Source: Quercus robur
Taxonomy: Eukaryota; Streptophyta; Magnoliopsida; Fagales; Fagaceae
Direction of reading: 5' to 3'
Assembly (NCBI RefSeq): GCF_932294415.1
Contig: NC_065539.1
Location: 52,843,501 to 52,907,500, forward strand
DNA length: 64,000 bases
In this document: positions 56,532 through 64,000 of the stretch, in pieces
Numbering within the stretch: the stretch's first letter is position 1
How the letters are laid out: each line of letters opens with the position of its first letter
The notes under the pieces: generated by a model
Seen by the model: the letters and a program-made list of their open reading frames with translations, nothing else
Databases searched by the model: none
Told to the model about the DNA's origin: nothing
Made by a program: the position numbers and the translations under genes

Positions 56532-57412
56532 TGGAAGTTGTCAAATATGTGCTAGAAATGCCTGTGGATTGCTCTGATCTTGTATCACTTAAGTTTTGGA
56601 TTAGTTTGGTGGAGCAAGGGGGGAGATTTATGGCTTTTTGTAGGGAAATCAAGAAAGAAAGAGACAAATGAATGATGGGTTTGTGTGGTTCAACAACTTC
56701 TCCTACTTTCTAACGAGCTTCTAATGCGTGGTCCTAGACATTTGGCGTGCTTAGAAGTTCATGTGTTCTGACCTGGAGACTTGGAATTTTCTTCAGTAGT
56801 TATGCCTAGGAAGAAAATATTAATCTTTGAAGTTCGTTTATGTTGGTGACTGACTCCAAATATAATTGAGAAGTCTAAAATACAAATTTCCTTAACCAAT
56901 CAATTGATTAACTAGGAAGACTGCATTCATCTATGATCCTTGAGTAGAAAGTGTTTGTCACGGAATCTAGTACAAATGGCCTTGTCATTCATTTAATAAG
57001 TCCAATTCTTAACATTTTGGTTCAAACTGACAATTTTTTCTTACGGTATCAGACTTCAGAGTGAATTTTTATTTTAATCCCTTACAAAATTTCAGCTGAT
57101 TTAGGTTGCTTTTCTTTCCTTTGAAACTTCTTTTTTACTCCTTTTATTGTGATTTAGATTTTGGGGTGATGAATTTTGATTGGTGTTTGATATTTTGCAT
57201 TATGGGATTTGATGATGGAGTTTTGTATGGCTCTGCTCAATGTTAAAAATAATGCCTCTTTGTGACACGGGCTAGGTGTTGACAAAATTTTGGGCCTAAA
57301 GTAGAAGTATTGAAAGGCCGAAAAGGCCATAAAAAGAGACTAAGAAATGAAACGGGCCCATGATTCAACGCGGCAAACTCAGAAAACCAAATCCAAAACC
57401 AAAGCCTTGCAT
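56532..57412. other. Upstream of lipid-transfer gene; repeat remnant
   Basis: Promoter region, then 56850-57040, the shortened third copy of the 51918-53950 duplication. No gene. Confidence 0.5.
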
Positions 57413-57527
57413 ATGTACTTGTTTGGTAAGAGATTTATAGTAATATTATTTGTATTTTTTAAAAATATATGTAATATTATTTAAATAATAAAAACTGTTG
57501 TTTAAGTAATAATAACAAACAGCCCTA
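57413..57527. mobile_element. Small MITE, probable
   Basis: Ends TGTACTTGTTTGGTAA and TAACAAACAGCCCTA with inner parts TAATATTATTT and AATAATAA in inverted order, as in 56054-56173. No clean target duplication. Confidence 0.45.
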
Positions 57528-57589
57528 TATTTATTAGACAACCCGTGACTCTCTATGCAAGATCAGAAATAAAGAGTGTTGAGAAAAAT

Positions 57590-57745
57590 CGTGTACCGGA
57601 GATTCGGGCATGGCTTGACAGAGATTTCTGAGTGGACCTTTTTCTTTTTCCTTCCTACTTCATTAAGACACACCAATAGCATTCCTCTAAACTATCTGCT
57701 AACTCAGTTCTTCTGACAAACCAATACAGTTTCTCTAACTCTCTA
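57590..57745. repeat. Segment repeated at 60289-60470
   Basis: Shares GATTCGGGCATGGCTT, CATTAAGACACACCAATAGC, AACTCAGTTCTTCTGACAA and CCAATACA(G/A)TTTCTCTAACT in the same order and orientation. Confidence 0.75.
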
Positions 57746-57960
57746 CTACATTCCAAAATCCAAACAGAAATATTAAACAAACACAATCTATCAAAGTATA
57801 CACGGAACACACGGCTCCACCTCCCATTCTACACCGCCACAGATCTTGATAGACTTTTCAAATAATTCTATAGTATATGTGTAGTCTCACGTTGAAAATA
57901 ATTCTCTAATATATGTGTAGTCCCATATTGAATAATGATAAGATAAATTAATAGTTTATA

Positions 57961-58329
57961 GGGTAAATTACATATTTGGTCCCTAACTTTTACACTATAT
58001 TTTAATTTAGTCCCTAACTTTTCAATTGTGTCAATTTGATCCCTAACTTTTCAATGTCGTGTTAATTTAGTCCCTAATGTTATATCTTAGATGGAAATTG
58101 CTAACATGACAAGCGGCCAAAATAAAATTTAAGTTTATTGTCTCATCAATGAAAGCTAATTTTTTTGTTTTGACCATTAGACATGTCATAAATTTTCATC
58201 TAAAAAATAATGTTAGGGACTAAATTGACACGATATTAAAATGTTAGGGACCAAATTGACACAATTGAAAGATTATGGATTAAATTGGAATATAGTATAT
58301 AGGATAGGGACTAATTATGTAGTTTACCC
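57961..58329. mobile_element. Mutator-type MITE, 369 bp
   Basis: Long inverted ends (GGGTAAATTACATATTTGGT ... ACTAATTATGTAGTTTACCC) with repeated 'GTCCCTAAC' blocks, flanked by a perfect 9-bp TAGTTTATA (57952-57960, 58330-58338). Confidence 0.88.
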
Positions 58330-58725
58330 TAGTTTATATAATATAATTGAATATATGCTCGTTGAGCTTGGGTACCCAAAAGGCTGAAGCCTTTTTGAGT
58401 CTTATACAAGAACTTACGCCTCACTGTATTTTTTATTTATCCCCTCTCTTCCTCTCTCTATCTCTTCCTAATACAGCAAAGTCTTAATCATCTCAACCAC
58501 ATGACCGTTCAACCCAAGCAAAGTCTTAATCATCTCGTTCAACCCACAGCAAGTGTAAAAATGAGATGAACAATCTCCCATCTAATCACCATTAGGAATG
58601 ACATTGAAGCATACTTATGACCGTTCAACCCAACTGATGGCAGTGGCATTGCTCGAGCCAAACGGCTCGAAGACACCCACAGTAATGTTCTGCTTATGCC
58701 CAATATATATATATATATATATAAA

Positions 58726-59254
58726 AGGGACGGATCCAGGTGGGGTCCAATTTTTTTTAGTCATTCTATATTTCATTTTTGTAATTGAGTCTATTTTTCC
58801 CAATCAGTTTAGTTAGCTTAACTCAAATAGCAACTATTTAACCAAAAAACTTAACAAAAACAATAAAAATATTAACAATGGTAATTGTATTTTAGCAAAA
58901 AACTATTTTACAACCAAAGAACAAAAAAAATCATATGTTATTGGAGAAGTTAAAGCTAAATTTTTGGCAATTACAGTAAACTGATATAAATACTAGTTGA
59001 CTGTAGCAAGTTGTTAAGAATAAAATACAATATTTTATTAGGATTATATTTCTTCCTTTAATTAAAAAACTCAAATTCCCTCTCTTCCTTATTATTTTAA
59101 TGAGTTGTTTATATTATTTTAAATGAAGTGATAAAAAAAAAAAAAGAACATTTGATATTGGGTGTAATGTAAAGTGAGATGATAAAATAGATAAGGTAGC
59201 TTTTTAAGGTACTAAAAACTAAAATTTTTATCACCACCACTGTGAATGCCCTAA

Positions 59255-59302
<48 letters not shown>

Positions 59303-59452
59303 GCTAGCGTAGTATTAAAAAAAACATTATTTTGTTTTTGTTTTTATCTTTGTTGGTAGATGATTGCTTCTTAATACTATATGGATATTTGTTTGGACTT
59401 TTTTTTTTTTTATACTTTGTCCCTCACTAACTTAAAATCTTAGGTCCGTCCC
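58726..59452. mobile_element. hAT-like element, about 730 bp
   Basis: Ends GGGACGGATCCAG and CTTAGGTCCGTCCC are imperfect inverted repeats of a style common in dicot hAT-derived elements. Both sides abut (TA)n tracts, so the target duplication cannot be read. Confidence 0.5.

Positions 59453-59454
<2 letters not shown>

Positions 59455-59509
<55 letters not shown>
59455..59509. repeat. (TA)n microsatellite
   Basis: About 27 AT units followed by TTA repeats to 59522. Confidence 0.9.
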
Positions 59510-59512
<3 letters not shown>

Positions 59513-59522
59513 ATTATTATTA

Positions 59523-60288
59523 TACACAAAAATCAATAGGTTGGAATGCTTTGGGCTATGGTGATGGCTGTAGGTCCTAAAAATAAAGAAAAAACTGTCG
59601 AGGGTGACCAGTGTAACTCAACCAAAGACCTTTCGACGATTAAGTCAGTTTTCTCTTTAGAATACAAGGATGTAAAATAGTAAATGGTTGAACTTAACTT
59701 GGGTGAATGAGACTTACTCCTTTTATAGAGAGTTTGAAGTGAGTCTACTTGTTCGAGTCCACCACCATCATGGGTGATGTATGTGGTTAATGGAGAAAGT
59801 AGGATACATGGAGCGGATTACGGGAAATTTCCTCCGCATTTTAGGAGTAGTATATTGTGGTTTGATTATATGAAGCCCTTTGAGAAGTTCACATAAGAAT
59901 GTTAGGAGAAGGAAAATTAGTCCTTAGGAAAGGATGCATTGCTTAACGCAAGAGGAAAGTTCGCACCAACTCCTGGAGGACCATATCCTAGTTGACATTG
60001 ATGGAAGAGAGTTCCAAATTTCGGCAATTTAAATCGATGCTATACTTTGTGTCATCCCTATGAAATTAATTAAATATTTCGAATCAGGAGATCATAAAAA
60101 AAAAAAAAAAAAAAAAAACAAACAAACAAAAATATTATTATTATTATTATTATTATTATTTTTGTTTTTTGTTTTTTACAAAAACCTTACCCCATTACCC
60201 AAAATCCACAAAGATGCACAACAAAAAGTACAACAGAAAAAGAAATGCACCAAAATATCAGAGAAAAAAAAAAAGTTCATCCAAAAAA
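59523..60288. other. Intergenic, nothing recognised
   Basis: No gene. Ends with A-rich and (TTA)n runs (60098-60160). Confidence 0.4.
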
Positions 60289-60925
60289 AGATTCGGGCAT
60301 GGCTTTAGAGTTTAGAGAGGTTTGATAGTGGACTTCTTTTCCTTCCTACCACTCCATTAAATTCATTAAGACACACCAATAGCCTTCGTCTAAACTCTCT
60401 GCAAACTCAGTTCTTCTGACAAGCCAATACAATTTCTCTAACTCTCTGCAACACACTTCTTCTTGTATTTGGTTCTTTATATGTGGTGCCATGTGCCAAA
60501 CTTTGTCTCTTTCAACAGAGAGATTAAAGGGAGAGTTGTTGGGTATGATTGATTCAAACATTATTACCTTTCTCTCACTCAAGTTGGGAAACTCGTTTGT
60601 TTCTGGTTGATTTCTCCCCAGTGTTTCGCGTGTCAGGAGAAAGGGGAAAAAAAAAGAAAAAAAGATAAAGAGTTTCTGCGTATTAACCCAGTTGACTGAA
60701 ATTTAAAGGAAACTTAAGCATCAGTATATAATTTATTGTACCTTTGTTATATATATATATATATATTTTTTTTTTTTTTGAAAAGAAGTTATATTTATAT
60801 TAACTTCTTATCAATGATCTTAAGTATATTATTTTATTTTATTTTTTGGTTATCGATGCTTCAATATAAAAGAAACTATGGAACAAGAAGTCATTTGGGG
60901 GATGAAAAAAAATTAAAGTAATTAT

Positions 60926-60943
60926 TTATTATTTTTTTGGTAG
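60926..60943 (-). mobile_element. Tail-only micro-insertion (18 nt)
   Basis: TTATTATTTTTTTGGTAG between two copies of AAAAATTAAAGTAATTAT (60908-60925, 60944-60961). On the minus strand it is CTACC plus A7. Confidence 0.75.
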
Positions 60944-61054
60944 AAAAATTAAAGTAATTATGAACTGCTTATATTAAATTAATTAGTGGATGTATTATTA
61001 GACTTTAGTCATAATGTTTACAGATTTCACCAAAGCCGTTATGCATGTCACATG

Positions 61055-61080
61055 CTGTTATCAAAAAAAAAAAAAAAATT
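61055..61080 (+). mobile_element. Tail-only micro-insertion (26 nt)
   Basis: CTGTTATC plus poly(A) and TT, between ATGCATGTCACATG (61041-61054) and ATGGGTGTCACATG (61081-61094), 12 of 14 matching. Ends TATCA(n), like the insertion at 39026. Confidence 0.6.
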
Positions 61081-61099
61081 ATGGGTGTCACATGGAAAA

Positions 61100-61541
61100 A
61101 AAATTTAATAAATATTTGGTATCTGGATTTTTATTAAATTTTTAGTAAGCTGGACCACGTCCTCTACCATTTGAGAAGAAAGCAACTTTTTTTTTTTTTG
61201 GGAATAAAGCAATATGAATAGAAATTTACTCATTTCCAAAAGAAAAAGAATAGAACTTTATAGTTTGTCTAAATGCAATATAAATAGGACTTTATAGCTA
61301 GCCATCAAGAAGATAATCTTTCCTTTCTTTTCTCTTCCCAAACACAGAATGTGTAATTGTCATCAAATTTCCACTAAAGAACTTAAGAACTTATCTAAAA
61401 ATAAAAAGTTTCCACTAAAGCAAGTAAAGACTACATCAAAAAGATTTTAAAAAGGAAAAAAATTTAATAGATATTTGGTATCTAGATTTTTAATAAATAT
61501 TTAGTAAGATGGACCACGTACTCTACCATTTGAGAAGAAAG

Positions 61542-61595
<54 letters not shown>

Positions 61596-61900
61596 TTTTT
61601 TTTTCTTTTTCTGAGAATAAATATGAATAGAACTTTACTCATCTCCAAGAGAAAAATAATAGAACTTTATAATTTGTCAAAATGCAATATAAATAGGACT
61701 TTATAGCTGGTAAAGTAAAAAAAAAAAAAAAAAAAAAATTACAATTGGGCCACCAAGAAGATAATCCTTCCTTTCTTTTCTTTTCTCGAACACTGAATGT
61801 GCAATTGTCATCAGATTTCCCACTAAAGGACTTATCTAAAAAATAAAAAGTTCCCACTAAAGCAAGTAAAGACTACATCAAAAAGATGTTAAAAAAGGAC
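61100..61900. repeat. Tandem duplication, about 360-430 bp units
   Basis: 61100-61460 and 61461-61900 share GGACCACGT(C/A)CTCTACCATT, GCAATATAAATAGGACTTTA, CACTAAAG...AAAGCAAGTAAAGACTAC. The second has a (TA)n expansion at 61544-61587. Confidence 0.75.
61186..61205 (-). mobile_element. Tail-only micro-insertion (20 nt)
   Basis: C, a T run and GGGAAT between two copies of AAAGCAA (61179-61185, 61206-61212). The sister unit reads GAAGAAAGCAATAT without it at about 61535. Confidence 0.6.
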
Positions 61901-61960
61901 AATAAAGTGGAAGCAAAACTTTATACAGGTTTCTAGGAATTTACCCTTCTTTTTCACCCT

Positions 61961-62130
61961 TTTTTTTAAAAATTTTTTTTAACAAGATAGAAATTCTACT
62001 TTATCCTAAATTAGGTGTATAAGTGTGTAAATTTCTCTTTGGAAGACTTGAACTCCGGTCCTTTCCTTCTTTCTCCCCACAAAAACTTTGTATTTGTAAA
62101 GTTACCACCAAAGGTGCGCTGTGATAAGAT
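61961..62130 (-). mobile_element. SINE (minus strand)
   Basis: Read on the minus strand: CACCTTTGGTGGTAACTTTA (A-box region), GGAGTTCAAGTC (B-box-like), ACACTTATAC and GAATTTCTATCTTG, then an A-rich tail (T run at 61961-61980). Same family as 62206-62385. Confidence 0.6.
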
Positions 62131-62205
62131 CATCCTCTTAATTACTTGCATAAGTCAAGCTTAAAGAAACCAAAAAAACAAAGTCAAGAATAAATGCATT
62201 CACCA

Positions 62206-62385
62206 CTACGCATCTTAGCGTGATAGTCACTTCATAAGTATAAGTGTTTGTGGGATGTGAGAGGCAAGGGTTGGAGTTCAAGTCTCAAGAAAGGAACTTC
62301 GCACATATATACACTTATATTATGTTAGAGTGAAATTCTATCTTAGATAAAAAAAGAAAAAAAAGAAAAAAAAATAGAGAAGAAG
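62206..62385 (+). mobile_element. SINE (plus strand)
   Basis: CTTAGCGTGATAGTCACTTC (A-box region), GGAGTTCAAGTCTC (B-box-like), ACACTTATATTA, GAAATTCTATCTTAG, then an A-rich tail. Lies head to head with the copy at 61961-62130. A 5' piece of the family is at about 44920-44965. Confidence 0.6.
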
Positions 62386-63041
62386 AACAAATTCATTCAA
62401 TAATAACCGTTAGTGGTAGTAACGGTATGAGAAAAGGTTGGAATAATATTTGAGAGCATTTCCTAAGCACAAAAACAAATAGTACAAAATAAGAAGTTGT
62501 TCTATTAATTAGACCTGTATCCAGACACTTTGTTTCAAGAAGTTTTAGAGCTTTACAGAAACCAATTGCTACAATTCTTCAAACTGTAAGTTACTACTCT
62601 TCTTGCATACATCCATGTTTTTATTTCTCCTTGAAATAAAATATCCACAACAAATTGTTTTCCCTCTTCTCCAATATATTTTCCTTCTAATTTTTTACTT
62701 CAGTTTTATATTTTAATGGAATGCACTTTTTATATAAATCGTGGTTCTAAGATATATTAGGACATGATACGATTATTCATTGGAAACAGATGATGGGGTT
62801 GAGAGTCGGTGAAAGGGAGGGAGGGAGTTTTGAGTTCTAGGTTTATGTGTGGGCTTCAGCTTGGTGTGGGTTGGGTCTAGTGGTCAGTGGGTTCTGTGAT
62901 TTGGACTAGATAGGGGTCTGAGCTTTGGAATGTGCTAATGTTGTGTGTTGGCAATGTACGTTAGCTTGGTACATTCCTGAATGTACCCTCTCTTTTTTCT
63001 TCTTCTTCTTTTTTATTTTATTTTTTGCCAGCATATTTCCA
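62386..63041. other. Upstream region of the TIR-NBS-LRR gene
   Basis: No gene. Probable promoter and leader; no TATA chosen with confidence. A T-rich tract lies directly before the start codon. Confidence 0.4.
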
Positions 63042-64000
63042 ATGGCTTCCATAAGCACTCAAAAAGACTCATCTTCCTCATCATTTTCATCTTCAACCCC
63101 ATAATGGAAATATGATGTCTTTCTCAGTTTTAGAGGTGAAGATACCCGCAATGGTTTTACAGACTATCTATATGCTACCTTGAAACAAAAGGGCATTGTC
63201 ACCTTTAGAGATGAAGAAAAACTTGAGAGAGGTAAATCCATTTCACTAGAGCTCTTGAAAGCAATAGAAGAATCCAAATTTGCAATTGTCATTCTCTCAA
63301 GAAACTATGCATCTTCTACATAGTACTTGGATGAACTTTCAAGAAACTATGCATCTTCTACATAGTTGTTGGATGAACTTGCAAAAATCATTGAAGGCAT
63401 GAGAGAGATAGGAACAACTGTTTGGCCAATTTTTTATGATGTGGATCCATCTAATGTGCGTAAGCAAATAGGAAGTTTTGCCCAAGCCTTTGCTAAACAT
63501 GAGGAGCATTTCAAGGATCACATAGAGAAGGTGCAAACCAAGAGAGCTACTTTGAAAGAAGTGACCAATCTTAAGGGGTGGCATTTACAGGATAGGTAAT
63601 CAAATATGAAATTTTCTTTCTTTTAAATATTCAAAACATACTCTTCTTATCTTTAGTCTTGTTGTGAACCTTAGGCATACCTATATACGCGTTCATGTTT
63701 CTTTCAATTTTGATTTGATCCAATTAATTTATATTTTCATATTTCTTTCAAATATGTCTTGAGCAAAGTTAATTATTTAAATTTTTCTGGTTTCACCCAA
63801 TAGAGTGGAACTTTGGATTTCAACTATCATAAGCTCACCAAATGTCATACTCTCTCAATTGCAGGTCTGAGTCAAAATTTATCCAAAATATTGTGGATGA
63901 GTTATGGCATGAACTGAGTTGTGCGTTCTCAGAAGATATTGAAGACCTTGTTGGAATAGAATCTCGAGTAAAGAAATTGAAGTCATATTTGGCTATAGAG
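63042..64000 (+). pseudogene. TIR-NBS-LRR resistance gene, broken and cut by window end
   Basis: Exon 1 (63042-63595, donor GTAATC) encodes a TIR domain: WKYDVFLSFRGEDTRNGFTD, KGIVTFRDEEKLERGKSISL, then IFYDVDPSNVRKQIGSFAQA. Exon 2 starts at 63865 (after TTGCAG) and leads into the NB-ARC (ESKFIQNIVDELWHEL ... VGIESRVKKLK); it is open to the window end. These proteins sense pathogen effectors in the cytosol. Exon 1 has three in-frame stops: TAA at 63102 (before WKYD), and TAG at 63321 and 63363 where family members have a Trp codon. A 42-bp tandem duplication (SRNYASST...LDEL region) carries the TAG in both units. The frame is otherwise kept, so loss is recent. Alternative: sequencing error is unlikely to give all three. 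Confidence 0.85.

Overview
The window is nuclear DNA of a dicot plant. It is AT-rich with GT-AG introns, plant-type U2 snRNA promoters, a plant CDC73 gene, a GPI-anchored lipid-transfer gene, a TIR-NBS-LRR gene and many miniature inverted-repeat transposons (MITEs). The style of the retroelements (LTRs rich in 'CCTCGGACCC/GCCGAGGAC') reminds me of oak and relatives, but that is recollection, not a search.

Layout. 1-4.6 kb: repeats only (Helitron end, solo LTR, two small MITEs). 4.6-31.3 kb: five diverged copies (A-E) of a composite block. Each carries a U2 snRNA gene on the minus strand with its own promoter, a fragment of the 5' end of CDC73 on the plus strand, and a degenerate GGTCCA minisatellite. 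The copies were later hit by datable insertions: solo LTRs, a 5.9-kb non-autonomous LTR element (22147-28058) with a 15 x 80-bp array, and MITEs whose empty sites survive in sister copies. 31.3-40.7 kb: no gene recognised; MITEs, SINE-like pieces and repeated copies of the 3' flank of the next gene. 40768-42846 (minus): intronless DUF2828/von Willebrand A-like protein. 43-50 kb: AT-rich, with a large imperfect inverted repeat, MITEs and a solo LTR. 50106-51738 (plus): complete three-exon CDC73 (parafibromin, Paf1 complex), the source of the fragments at 4-31 kb. 52-55 kb: tandem duplication, no gene recognised. 55469-56531 (minus): three-exon GPI-anchored lipid transfer protein. 57-63 kb: repeats. 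63042-end: 5' part of a TIR-NBS-LRR gene with stops in the TIR exon, running off the window.

The four protein genes look functionally unrelated. The notable organisation is the dispersed U2 cluster. Its repeated block contains a piece of a gene lying about 20-45 kb away, arranged so that U2 transcription runs towards the CDC73 fragment. Copies 1-3 of U2 look good; copies 4 and 5 carry changes in 3' stems.

A second theme is a set of very small insertions (14-26 nt, mostly a poly(A) tail plus a few bases) flanked by target duplications, several confirmed by an empty paralogous site. All calls are from reading the sequence; no database search was run.
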